The notes beneath the pieces are model-generated. The model worked only from the letters and a program-made list of their open reading frames with translations, was not told the DNA's origin and searched no databases. From contig DLBH01000022.1 in assembly GCA_002494165.1 (NCBI GenBank), positions 209 to 15,071 on the forward strand: a stretch of 14,863 nucleotides of DNA, in the 5' to 3' direction. Below, piece by piece: positions 1 to 6,930 of this stretch. The translations under genes and the position numbers were made by a program. The stretch's first letter is position 1. Each line of letters opens with the position of its first letter. Source of the stretch: Lachnospiraceae bacterium UBA7026. Lineage in GTDB: Bacteria > Bacillota > Clostridia > Lachnospirales > Lachnospiraceae.

Positions 1-899
1 GGCTTTAAGAGGTTGCCGGCATCCATGGCACCGTCTGTCTTGCCGGCCCCAACGATGGTGTGAAGCTCGTCAATGAAAAGAAGAATCTGGCCTTCGCTGG
101 CCTTGATCTCCTCTAGTACTGCCTTCAGCCTCTCCTCAAACTCACCCCGGTACTTGGCTCCTGCTACCAGAGAGCCCATATCCAGGGCGAAGACCCTTTT
201 GTCCTTGAGGGAATCCGGTACATCACCCTTGACGATTCTCTGGGCCAGGCCTTCTACAACTGCCGTCTTACCAACACCAGGCTCACCGATGAGCACCGGG
301 TTATTTTTGGTCTTTCTGGAAAGAATCCGGACCACGTTACGGATCTCGCTGTCCCTGCCGATCACCGGGTCGAGCTTCTGCTGCTTTGCCCTCTCCACCA
401 GGTCATAGCCGTATTTTTCCAGGGTCTCATAGGTAGCTTCAGGATTGTCACTGACCACCTTCTGGTTGCCTCTCACCGTGGACAGGGCCTGAAGGAAGCG
501 CTCCCTTGTAATGCCATAGGCCTGCAAAAGCTTCTTTACTTCCTTATTTGGGCTCTTGAGAAGAGCCAGGAAAAGGTGCTCCACGGAAATATATTCATCC
601 CCCATGGCCTTGGCCTCATCCTCAGCGCTGACCAGTACCTGGTTAAGGGACTTGCTGATATAGGTCTGTCCTCCGGAAACCTTGGGCTTCTTCTCGATCA
701 GATCCATGACCCCGGCCTGGAAGGAATCCCTGTTAATCTCCATTTTCTCCACCAGCTTACCGATCAGGCTATCCTCTACCGTCAGAAGACTATAAAGAAA
801 ATGCTCCTGGTCAATCTCGGGATTACCATACTGGTAAGCCAGCTTCTCACAGTTATTCACTGCTTCCAATGATTTTTGTGTAAATTTATTAATATTCAT
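1..899 (-). CDS. clpB: ATP-dependent chaperone ClpB (N-terminal part, cut by window edge)
   Basis: This is the first 299 codons of the ClpB disaggregase, an AAA+ hexamer that works with DnaK/GrpE to pull apart aggregated proteins in the cytoplasm. The protein starts [16 protein letters not shown]. The Clp N-domain double repeat covers roughly residues 1-145. The first nucleotide-binding domain follows, with Walker A GEPGVGKT at 205-212 and Walker B ILLFIDE at about 272-278. The pore-loop region around residue 250 ([11 protein letters not shown]) is typical of ClpB and ClpC NBD1. The window ends just after GNLLKP, so the coiled-coil M-domain and second AAA domain are not visible. ClpB is preferred over ClpC because of the N-domain sequence and the CIRCE control; the missing M-domain would settle it. 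An AGGAGGT site lies 7 nt before the ATG. The gene has its own CIRCE-overlapped promoter and a leader of about 137 nt. Confidence 0.95.
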   Translation of the reverse strand, partial: MNINKFTQKSLEAVNNCEKLAYQYGNPEIDQEHFLYSLLTVEDSLIGKLVEKMEINRDSFQAGVMDLIEKKPKVSGGQTYISKSLNQVLVSAEDEAKAMGDEYISVEHLFLALLKSPNKEVKKLLQAYGITRERFLQALSTVRGNQKVVSDNPEATYETLEKYGYDLVERAKQQKLDPVIGRDSEIRNVVRILSRKTKNNPVLIGEPGVGKTAVVEGLAQRIVKGDVPDSLKDKRVFALDMGSLVAGAKYRGEFEERLKAVLEEIKASEGQILLFIDELHTIVGAGKTDGAMDAGNLLK

Positions 900-937
900 A
901 TCAGTACCTCCTGAATGGAATAAAATCCAGTTTAAAT

Positions 938-965
938 CAGCTGCCGCTTCTTTTTCTGGCAGCTG
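938..965 (-). promoter_or_regulatory. Hairpin in the clpB 5' leader
   Basis: Arms CAGCTGCC and GGCAGCTG form an 8-bp perfect stem around a 12-nt purine-rich loop, about 39 nt before the clpB start codon. No U-run follows, so it is not a terminator in this direction. It does not overlap the ribosome binding site at about 905-911. It may stabilise the leader or be a regulatory structure. Confidence 0.5.
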
Positions 966-1020
966 TCAAATACGTTTTCTCCTTTACTGATTTTTAATCA
1001 CTTTTCAATCATTCTCCTTT

Positions 1021-1039
1021 GTTATACTCCTCGTATAAC
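1021..1039 (-). repeat. Perfect inverted repeat at the clpB transcription start
   Basis: Seven-base arms GTTATAC and GTATAAC flank a 5-base centre (GAGGA on the minus strand). The repeat covers the expected +1 region just downstream of the -10 box. It could be a 5'-terminal mRNA stem-loop or a second operator next to CIRCE; the sequence alone does not decide. Confidence 0.6.
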
Positions 1040-1042
1040 ACA

Positions 1043-1071
1043 TATATAGCACAAAAATTAGCACTCGTCAA
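1043..1071 (-). promoter_or_regulatory. clpB promoter (housekeeping sigma type)
   Basis: Reading the minus strand, a -35 TTGACG (1066-1071) is followed by 17 bases and a -10 TATATA (1043-1048). The -35 lies within CIRCE. Transcription should start near 1036, giving a leader of about 137 nt before the clpB ATG at 899. Both hexamers are near consensus and the spacing is ideal. Confidence 0.8.
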
Positions 1072-1084
1072 GTATGAGTGCTAA
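1058..1084 (-). promoter_or_regulatory. CIRCE operator (HrcA binding site) of clpB
   Basis: The sequence is a perfect match to the CIRCE consensus: TTAGCACTC, nine bases, then GAGTGCTAA. HrcA repressor binds this inverted repeat and blocks heat-shock genes until stress titrates it. CIRCE usually precedes groESL and dnaK operons. Here it overlaps the clpB promoter, with the -35 hexamer inside the spacer and right arm, so HrcA binding should block RNA polymerase directly. I saw no clear CtsR-type direct heptad repeat nearby. Confidence 0.97.
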
Positions 1085-1377
1085 TAATTTTCAATTTATT
1101 TTTCATTCTTGTTTTAGCCTGGGAAGACCCTGCCGGTCTTTGCAGGGAGATCTGGTCTTTGGAGCCGCAAAGCAGAACAGCATAAATCTTAATAAAATAC
1201 TGCATACCTAAATTATTATAGATAGTTTTTAACATGGCAGTAGCTGTCATGCTGACACAGGTCTTGCTTTTAAAACTAAACCTTGCAAAAAAATATAATT
1301 TAAGCTATATTTATAAATAACAGGTTTTCTATTTGCATAAACCAGGTCCTTTCAGACAAAAAATAATCAGAAAAAAT
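1085..1377. other. AT-rich intergenic stretch, no gene seen
   Basis: This is the right part of the 928-bp gap between clpB and the clostripain-like gene. It contains a small GC-rich inverted repeat (CCCTGC and GCAGGG at about 1127-1146) without a U-run. The remainder is AT-rich with no convincing coding frame. A 60-codon minus frame starts inside the region but runs over CIRCE and lacks recognisable features, so I do not call it. Confidence 0.6.
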
Positions 1378-1413
1378 AAAAATTTCGTTATTTGCAAAAA
1401 TAACGAAATTTTT
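1378..1413. terminator. Bidirectional rho-independent terminator
   Basis: Nearly perfect 16-bp arms around AATTTCGTTATTT and AAATAACGAAATT surround a 4-nt loop. T-runs flank the hairpin on both strands, so it can stop transcription in either direction. On the minus strand it is the first good terminator after the clostripain-like gene and insulates clpB from upstream readthrough. Confidence 0.85.
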
Positions 1414-1415
1414 TC

Positions 1416-1444
1416 TTGCTTTTTCCCCATAGGTATGCTATTCT
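1416..1444 (+). promoter_or_regulatory. Candidate plus-strand promoter (extended -10)
   Basis: A -35-like TTGCTT (1416-1421), 17 bases, then an extended -10 TGC-TATTCT (hexamer 1439-1444). A start near 1450 is expected. It is the only plausible plus-strand promoter I found in this minus-strand landscape and is followed within 75 nt by a strong plus-strand terminator. Confidence 0.5.
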
Positions 1445-1449
1445 ACGAG

Positions 1450-1520
1450 TGACATAATTTCCAACTTCTGTCTGGAAACAGATAGACCATTAAGGACCTG
1501 GTGTCGCGGCCAGGTCCTTT
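1450..1520 (+). ncRNA. Candidate small RNA of about 70 nt
   Basis: The segment lies between an extended -10 promoter and a perfect terminator on the plus strand. It contains a short hairpin (TCTGT and ACAGA around CTGGAA, about 1467-1482) and then the terminator hairpin. There is no start codon with a ribosome binding site. It does not match consensus motifs I know for common riboswitches (purine, preQ1, SAM, TPP, guanidine, c-di-GMP), SRP RNA or 6S RNA. It could be a small trans-acting RNA or the attenuated leader of something not visible. The call rests on promoter plus terminator only. Confidence 0.4.
1494..1517 (+). terminator. Rho-independent terminator of the candidate small RNA
   Basis: Arms GGACCTGG and CCAGGTCC form an 8-bp perfect GC-rich stem, followed on the plus strand by TTTTTGTGTG. 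On the minus strand the hairpin is followed by TTAATGG rather than a U-run, so it is directional. No plus-strand gene precedes it except the candidate small RNA. Confidence 0.75.
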
Positions 1521-1827
1521 TTGTGTGTCTTCTTTTTTGGTTTTTAGTATCTTTTTCTACCTTCCTCTCCCTCTTCCTGGATTCTTTGTTTTTCCACCTG
1601 CCATACTTCCATGGCCTTTCTATTTTCCTCTCCTGCCTTTCTCCGGTCCCCTACAGCCCCGGTACTAAAATAGAAAAAGAGGGCAGACCTGACCGGAAGA
1701 TCAGATCCACCCTGATTTGTTTCAATTATAATCGGTTATTTGACAGGCCTGCTTTTGCTTCAAATTTTAATTCATTTATGGCCTGACTGGCCTGCTTCGT
1801 TGAACTGGCTATACTCAAATCCGCAGC
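1521..1827. other. Gene-free stretch with strong purine/pyrimidine strand bias
   Basis: This lies downstream of the clostripain-like gene. About 1521-1645 is very pyrimidine-rich on the plus strand and so purine-rich on the minus strand, where it would form part of a 3' untranslated region of up to about 415 nt ending at the terminator at 1378-1413. One minus frame stays open from about 1640 to 1440 with Lys/Arg/Glu-rich sequence but has no start codon, so it is not called as a gene. Confidence 0.5.
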
Positions 1828-4227
1828 CTAGTTAGCTATAGGCTCGGACCAGTATTGCTGGTTATAAATGTCCGTAAACCGGTACATGGCCTTGACGTCA
1901 CCTTCACCTACCTTGGTGTTGGATATGGTCAGATCTCCGCTGACAGTCAGGGGCTGGCCCAGGAAATAATTATCCTGGTAGACTCCGTCATAACTGTAGA
2001 AGTCACAGAGGAAGTCAAGCTTATCGCCTTCCTTAAGTTCTGTGAGACCTCTGGCCACCGTATCAGTTTCCGTCTCCTGGTAGACCGTTCTGGCACCCAG
2101 GACCTGACCATTGGGATTATCCTGGTCAAACTGGAGAATCAGGTCAACCTGCTCATCGTTGAGAAGGGCCGGAACTCTTCCCAGAATCGTGTAATTATCG
2201 CCATCATAATCAGTTGACAGATGATAGTAGGCCACGGGCTGGCTGTTGATAGAAAGCCAGGTTTTGTCCGTCTCCCCGATCAGATTCCCATCCTCATCAA
2301 ATTCAAAGATATCATCCAGACCCAGGTCAATATAGCCCTCGCCATCGTCATAGTACATATTAAGTTCAAGGCCTTCCACCATAGACCACTGGTCCTCTGA
2401 CAGCTTCATCACATTCTGCCCCTGGTCATTCTGCTCCCATACAAGAGCGTTGGGATCAAAGAGATGGTCTGCGATATAGTCTGCCGTCTCCTCCTGGGAC
2501 ATGGACCTTCCGCTAAAGAAATCAATGTTGCCGGACCCCAGTCCTGAGATTCCATTGCCGCTGCCAATACCATCTCCCATAAAGGCATTCAGCAGATTCA
2601 TAATATCCCCGCTGGACTGGGAGGATCCTGAACTTGAACTGCCATTGCCAAAGAGCATGGAAAGAGGTGAAGCCGTGCCGCCTGTGGCGACCTGGCCGCT
2701 GACCTCCAGGCCTGCAAATTCCTGAATACACCTGGCATACTCTGAATCTACACCAATATCATTGTAGGTCTGGACTGCTGAATCCACGGAGCTGGCCTTC
2801 TGGTAGGGGAAGTAAACCGACAGACCGTAGGCATTCGTTATATTGGAAGAAGTCCTGTTGTATTTTACAGCACTCTTGAGAACCTCTGCCAGCTTTTTAC
2901 CTTCATCAGTTTTCATATTTAAGGCAAAATGCACCAGGTCGATCTGGTCAATCTTTGAAGATGTGGCAAACTCCCTGGCATTACTTCTGGCATTGGATAC
3001 GGTTGCATACTCCTTGTTCTGGATCAGCTCCCTGGTACCCTTGGCAAAGGCCGTAAAGTCTTTATCTAAAGTCTGGCCCAGCTCAGCCAGGTCAACCACA
3101 GACAGGGTGGTCAGCTGGCCGCCACATTTCCTGTTACATTCCTGGACAAACTCATCACAGATCATCTGGCCCAGGTCGAGGGTTGCCATGGAAGGATTCT
3201 TGGACAGCTGGGTCAGCCAGTTGGTGTAATACCAGCCCACGCCAGGCTCCGTCTCCTCAGATCCGATCAGGTAGTCTGAATAATTGCTGAGCATCTGGGC
3301 AGTTTCCACCGTGGCCATCAGACAGGCGTCAAAGCCGATGAAATCATAGGTGATCCCAGCATTTTTCAGGGCCTTATTAATGCCCGACAGGGTCATGGAA
3401 CCACTGGACGGATATTTCTGGTCATAACCATAGCCGGAGATAGACCCTCCGCCGTGATCCCAGAAAATGAGAGCATTACGGTTGGCCGGGAATTTCCTGG
3501 TCGTCCACTTGATAAATTCCGTCAGCGTGTCGGGATTGGTCATGGAAACTGTCCCGGCATTCTTATTAAGGGTAAATAGCTGGCCGCCCTTGATCTGGTA
3601 GATCTGGTTGACCTTGTTACTGATAAACTTATTCTGCCACCTGCTGCAGCCTCCGGTATAGACAACCAGATTGATATTGTTCCCTACGGTAGCGTTGAGC
3701 ATCTCCTGCAGGTCTCTGGTAGCCATGCCACTCCTGGACTCCAGGTCTGTACCACACATATAGACCATGATAGTCATGGTATCACTGCCGTCTCCGGCAA
3801 TCTTTGTAAACTTTTCCCTGGCCCGGGAATCCACGTTGCGGTTCAGCTTACCTGTATTATTCCCGTCAATCCAGCCATTAGAAGATACAGATGCCCCGGA
3901 AGAGCCGCCGCCATAGGAACCTGTAGATCCTCCAAGAATCGATTCATAGAGACTGGAAGAGCCGCCGGAACCAGACGACCCGGTATCTGATCCTCCGCCG
4001 CCGAAAAGGGAGGACAGGCCGCCGCCTCCTCCTAAAAGCAGGACAAGCAGTACAAGAATAAATGGCAGTTTACCTCCTCCGCCACTTCTGGAACCTCCTC
4101 CTGAGCCACCTCCAAAAAAGCCGCCGGAACCAACCGGACCGGATCCCCGGCCGGATCCCCGCCGGAAAGCACCGCTGCCGCCGCCGGTGACATGTTTCTT
4201 TCTGCCCTGAGGCCTGTTATGATCCAT
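1828..4227 (-). CDS. Clostripain-like cysteine peptidase (family C11), membrane-anchored
   Basis: This 799-aa protein carries the C11 (clostripain) fold at roughly residues 150-510. MTIMVYMCGTDLES opens the domain, the catalytic His258 lies in FWDHGGG, and the nucleophile Cys302 lies in GFDACLMA. A YGLSVYFPY segment typical of the family is at 467-475. Residues 1-140 are Gly/Ser-rich and contain a hydrophobic stretch at about 54-65 after a basic start, so it is probably an N-in membrane anchor with the peptidase outside; this placement is inferred. A second Gly/Ser linker (about 512-570) precedes an acidic, probably beta-rich C-terminal domain. C11 enzymes cleave after Arg or Lys and often self-process; the substrate here is unknown. 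An AAAGGAGG site lies 7 nt before the ATG. It follows the sirtuin after a 181-bp gap and ends far from any terminator except 1378-1413. Confidence 0.92.
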   Translation of the reverse strand: MDHNRPQGRKKHVTGGGSGAFRRGSGRGSGPVGSGGFFGGGSGGGSRSGGGGKLPFILVLLVLLLGGGGGLSSLFGGGGSDTGSSGSGGSSSLYESILGGSTGSYGGGSSGASVSSNGWIDGNNTGKLNRNVDSRAREKFTKIAGDGSDTMTIMVYMCGTDLESRSGMATRDLQEMLNATVGNNINLVVYTGGCSRWQNKFISNKVNQIYQIKGGQLFTLNKNAGTVSMTNPDTLTEFIKWTTRKFPANRNALIFWDHGGGSISGYGYDQKYPSSGSMTLSGINKALKNAGITYDFIGFDACLMATVETAQMLSNYSDYLIGSEETEPGVGWYYTNWLTQLSKNPSMATLDLGQMICDEFVQECNRKCGGQLTTLSVVDLAELGQTLDKDFTAFAKGTRELIQNKEYATVSNARSNAREFATSSKIDQIDLVHFALNMKTDEGKKLAEVLKSAVKYNRTSSNITNAYGLSVYFPYQKASSVDSAVQTYNDIGVDSEYARCIQEFAGLEVSGQVATGGTASPLSMLFGNGSSSSGSSQSSGDIMNLLNAFMGDGIGSGNGISGLGSGNIDFFSGRSMSQEETADYIADHLFDPNALVWEQNDQGQNVMKLSEDQWSMVEGLELNMYYDDGEGYIDLGLDDIFEFDEDGNLIGETDKTWLSINSQPVAYYHLSTDYDGDNYTILGRVPALLNDEQVDLILQFDQDNPNGQVLGARTVYQETETDTVARGLTELKEGDKLDFLCDFYSYDGVYQDNYFLGQPLTVSGDLTISNTKVGEGDVKAMYRFTDIYNQQYWSEPIAN

Positions 4228-4408
4228 ACACTCCCTCCTTTACATTATCAAGTACACTTCTCTGTCTGATTCATACACATGCAGTTATTTCCATCACCAA
4301 ACTGTTTTGCAAGCACATCTAAATATCTGTTCTAAAATAGGACTTTCTCATCAATCTTTTTCGCGTCTGTCACATCTACTAAAAATATCTCTGCAAATAT
4401 CCCCTGGC

Positions 4409-5128
4409 CTATAACTGGCCCAGTACCTCTCCGATGCTGTCATTGATCACCAGATCCGCCTGGGAATCCCTGGGTGTAGAGGACTTGTTGATCAAAACCA
4501 GATGGCTGCCCCTGAAATAATCGATGAGACCGGCGGCCGGGTATACGGCCAGGGACGTTCCTCCGATAATCAGTACATCTGCACGGCTGATATAATGGAC
4601 CGTCTTGCTGATGACGTCATTGTCAAGGCCTTCCTCATAAAGGACCACATCCGGCTTGATGAGGCCGCCGCAGGCGTCACATTTTGGTACGCCGGGACTG
4701 TTTTTTACATACTGGGCATCGAAAAACTTGCCGCACTTGGTACAATAGTTGCGGTGGATACTGCCGTGGAGCTCCAGCACGTTTTTACTGCCTGCCATCT
4801 GGTGGAGGCCATCGATATTCTGGGTCACCACAGCCTTACATTTCCCGGCCCTCTCCCATTCAGCCAGCTTGAGATGGGCCTTGTTGGGTTTGGCGTCCAA
4901 CGCCATCATCTTGTCTTTATAAAACTCATAGAATTCTTCGGTTTTTCTCACGAAAAAGGTATGGCTGACGATCGTCTCCGGCGGATACTTATATTTCATA
5001 TTATAGAGTCCGTCGGTACTTCTGAAATCAGGAATCCCACTCTCAGTGGAAACACCTGCCCCGCCGAAAAAAACCAGATTATCAGTGGCGTCAATAATCT
5101 CTTTCAGCTTTTTTACCTTGTTATTCAT
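4409..5128 (-). CDS. cobB: NAD-dependent protein deacylase, Sir2 family (sirtuin)
   Basis: A complete 239-aa sirtuin that removes acyl groups from lysines using NAD+. Visible motifs are the NAD-binding GAGVSTESGIPDFR (23-36), TQNIDGLH (102-109), catalytic His121 in LHGS, a Zn ribbon of Cys129, Cys132, Cys150 and Cys153, and GGTSLAVYPA (189-198). The Tyr-x-x-Arg pair that marks desuccinylases appears to be absent (YEFY at about 67-70), so deacetylation is more likely; that is inference. The frame also opens six codons further upstream at 5146, but the GGGAGGG ribosome binding site falls inside those codons and sits 7 nt before the ATG at 5128, so 5128 is chosen. The gene starts 22 bp after the DUF445 gene and is probably co-transcribed with it. 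Confidence 0.95.
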   Translation of the reverse strand: MNNKVKKLKEIIDATDNLVFFGGAGVSTESGIPDFRSTDGLYNMKYKYPPETIVSHTFFVRKTEEFYEFYKDKMMALDAKPNKAHLKLAEWERAGKCKAVVTQNIDGLHQMAGSKNVLELHGSIHRNYCTKCGKFFDAQYVKNSPGVPKCDACGGLIKPDVVLYEEGLDNDVISKTVHYISRADVLIIGGTSLAVYPAAGLIDYFRGSHLVLINKSSTPRDSQADLVINDSIGEVLGQL

Positions 5129-5150
5129 CTTGTAACCCTCCCTCATAAAT

Positions 5151-6062
5151 TCAGGCCGGCAACATCAGAATCGCCACATTGACCAGGCCCAGAATAAAGC
5201 CGATCAAGGCGCCGATATTGATGACCGCACCCAGTTCCTTTTTCATGATAACCAACACAAGTTCTTCCACCTGTGCAACATCCATAGCATTAATCCTGTC
5301 TTCCACTATGTCAGAAAACCGTACCGCTGTCAATATGACCGGAAGCTTCTCAGCTACCAGGACACGGTAGATCTGCTCAATGATATCAGGCAGGTCCGCC
5401 CCCTGTTTTTCCAGGGTCTCAAAGATCTCCCCGACTCTTTTGTCAGAGATGGCACTGACCTCCTTAGCTACCTCTTCCTCCAGAAGTGCGGGCAGGTTCT
5501 CCTTGATAAAAGCATCTACATACTCCCTCATCTGGTCGCCGATCTTGTCCATAAAAGACCCGCCCAGCATAAAGCCGAACATGGAATCTGCCAGCTTTTC
5601 CCTTACAACGCTCATACCGGCTTCAACAATCTTGGCCGCCGGGTCCATGGCCAGGATCTTCTCATACAAAAAAGCGGACAGGTTCTCTCCCGTGGCCTTA
5701 AGGGTCCCTTCATAACGGTCTTCTTCCATGACCAGGAGGGCTGCATCCTTAACCTGCATCTGACCATTCTTCATCTCCCCGGTCCAGTCAACGACTGCCT
5801 GTCTGAGCTTGGCACAGGTCTCTTCGGACAGCAAAACCCCACCGAGAACCTCCGGCGTCAGGAGCTGCTTCTCCACGACCTGGCCCACAGCCCTGGCCAG
5901 CCTGCCCTGGCCTCTGGGAATCACACCCGGTGTAAAGGGCACCCTGTGGCCCCAGATCTTTTTCTCATAATGAGGATAAAAAAGCATCTTAACTGCCACC
6001 CAATTGGTGATATAGCCGATCACAGCCCCCACAATCGGGACGGCAATAATTCTCCAGTCCAT
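5151..6062 (-). CDS. DUF445 family membrane protein (YheB-like)
   Basis: This 303-aa protein matches the DUF445 family of Firmicutes, whose biochemical role is not established. Its first residues form a membrane segment (IIAVPIVGAVIGYITNWVAV, 5-24). The conserved block KMLFYPHYEKKIWGHRVPFTPGVIPR follows, from residue 25. A long amphipathic, probably helical middle contains repeated LTPEVL- and EEEVAKEVS-like stretches. A second hydrophobic segment (about 280-302) closes the protein. Both ends are therefore likely in the membrane with the middle on one side. An AGGAGG site lies 8 nt before the ATG. It sits between sfsA (105 bp upstream) and the sirtuin (22 bp downstream); the latter spacing suggests a shared transcript. 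Confidence 0.9.
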   Translation of the reverse strand: MDWRIIAVPIVGAVIGYITNWVAVKMLFYPHYEKKIWGHRVPFTPGVIPRGQGRLARAVGQVVEKQLLTPEVLGGVLLSEETCAKLRQAVVDWTGEMKNGQMQVKDAALLVMEEDRYEGTLKATGENLSAFLYEKILAMDPAAKIVEAGMSVVREKLADSMFGFMLGGSFMDKIGDQMREYVDAFIKENLPALLEEEVAKEVSAISDKRVGEIFETLEKQGADLPDIIEQIYRVLVAEKLPVILTAVRFSDIVEDRINAMDVAQVEELVLVIMKKELGAVINIGALIGFILGLVNVAILMLPA

Positions 6063-6167
6063 CTCATGTTCCTCCTGTTAGTCTTCTTTATAGTAATCCC
6101 CCGGAGTAATCAGACCAGGCCAGTCTCTTCCCGGGCCCTTTTACAGGACAATCTCTTCCCCGGTCCC

Positions 6168-6848
6168 TCAAAACAATACCGGCACCGGGTCTGTCACGGC
6201 CAGCTCTTCCCTGTCCACCCGGCAAAGCCAGGCCTCCACCCGGACTCCCGCCTCATGGGCCTCCTTCAAGGCCCGGGCAAAGGCCGGCTGTCTCAATCTA
6301 TGGGCAGTAAAAGCTTCCGCGTCCTCCCTCTCAATGAGAAAAAGAACCGACGTCCTATAGCCCTGGTCCAAAAGACCGGCCAGCTCCCTGACATGCTTCA
6401 AACCCCTCTCAGTAGGGGCATCGGGAAACATAGCCAGGCCATCCGTCACCAGGGTAACCCCCTTAACCTCGATCAGCCACCGGTCACTCTCCGTCTCCAC
6501 ATAAAGATCAAACCGGGAATCACCGACAGAGAACTCCCTCCGGACCGACAGAACATCTCCCAGGAACCTGCCCGAGGCCACAAACTCCTCAGCCAGCTGA
6601 TTAGGCGCCTGGGAATCAATATTGACCCAGCCCCCCTGAAACCAGACACAAATCAGGGAATACCTGGTCTTTCTCTTAGGATTATCACTCTTCTCCACCA
6701 GCACCCTGGCCTGGGGCAAAAGCAGCTCTTTAAGCCGCCCCGTATTCTTCACATGACAGATTTCCTCCCGGCCATCCACCAGCACATGAGCCAGAAACCG
6801 GTTCGGTCTCCTGAGAAATACACCTTCCGTTAATTTATTATATCTCAT
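6168..6848 (-). CDS. sfsA: Sugar fermentation stimulation protein SfsA homolog
   Basis: A 226-aa full-length SfsA. Family motifs appear in order: RRPNRF (13-18), HVKNTGRLKELL (32-43), NIDSQAPN (76-83), SRFDLYVE (111-118), WLIEVKGVTL (124-133) and FPDAPTERGLKHVRELAGL (141-159). The family has an N-terminal OB-like fold and a C-terminal PD-(D/E)XK-like fold, here with Asp114 and Glu127-x-Lys129. E. coli SfsA was named for an effect on maltose metabolism and binds DNA, but its real function is unclear. The start ATG is preceded by only a weak GGGAAAG site. A clear promoter lies immediately upstream, so the leader is very short (about 10-20 nt). Confidence 0.93.
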   Translation of the reverse strand: MRYNKLTEGVFLRRPNRFLAHVLVDGREEICHVKNTGRLKELLLPQARVLVEKSDNPKRKTRYSLICVWFQGGWVNIDSQAPNQLAEEFVASGRFLGDVLSVRREFSVGDSRFDLYVETESDRWLIEVKGVTLVTDGLAMFPDAPTERGLKHVRELAGLLDQGYRTSVLFLIEREDAEAFTAHRLRQPAFARALKEAHEAGVRVEAWLCRVDREELAVTDPVPVLF

Positions 6849-6861
6849 TTTTCTTTCCCAA

Positions 6862-6889
6862 ACTATAAAATATTAAAATATATTGACAA
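6862..6889 (-). promoter_or_regulatory. sfsA promoter
   Basis: On the minus strand, -35 TTGTCA (6884-6889), 16 bases, then -10 TATAGT (6862-6867). The -10 ends only 14 bp before the sfsA start codon, so the transcript would begin almost at the ribosome binding site. The -35 lies in a short palindrome (ATTGTCAAT). Confidence 0.65.
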
Positions 6890-6930
6890 TACTTTTTCAG
6901 CCGGATTTCATAAGACAGGGAATGAATCCT

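Noticed and set aside
1068..1250. 60-codon minus-strand frame
   Set aside because: It runs across the CIRCE element, lacks a ribosome binding site and resembles nothing known.
1450..1520. Known riboswitch
   Set aside because: I compared it by eye with purine, preQ1, SAM, TPP, guanidine, THF and T-box cores and found no match, and no plus-strand gene follows that it could control.
1440..1645. Open Lys/Arg/Glu-rich minus-strand frame without a start codon
   Set aside because: It begins after a stop with no ATG, GTG or TTG in a useful position and spans the terminator hairpin; an old gene remnant is possible but unsupported.
1523..1786. 87-codon plus-strand frame rich in Phe, Leu and Ser
   Set aside because: It is the translation of a pyrimidine-rich stretch; it starts right after a terminator and has no ribosome binding site.
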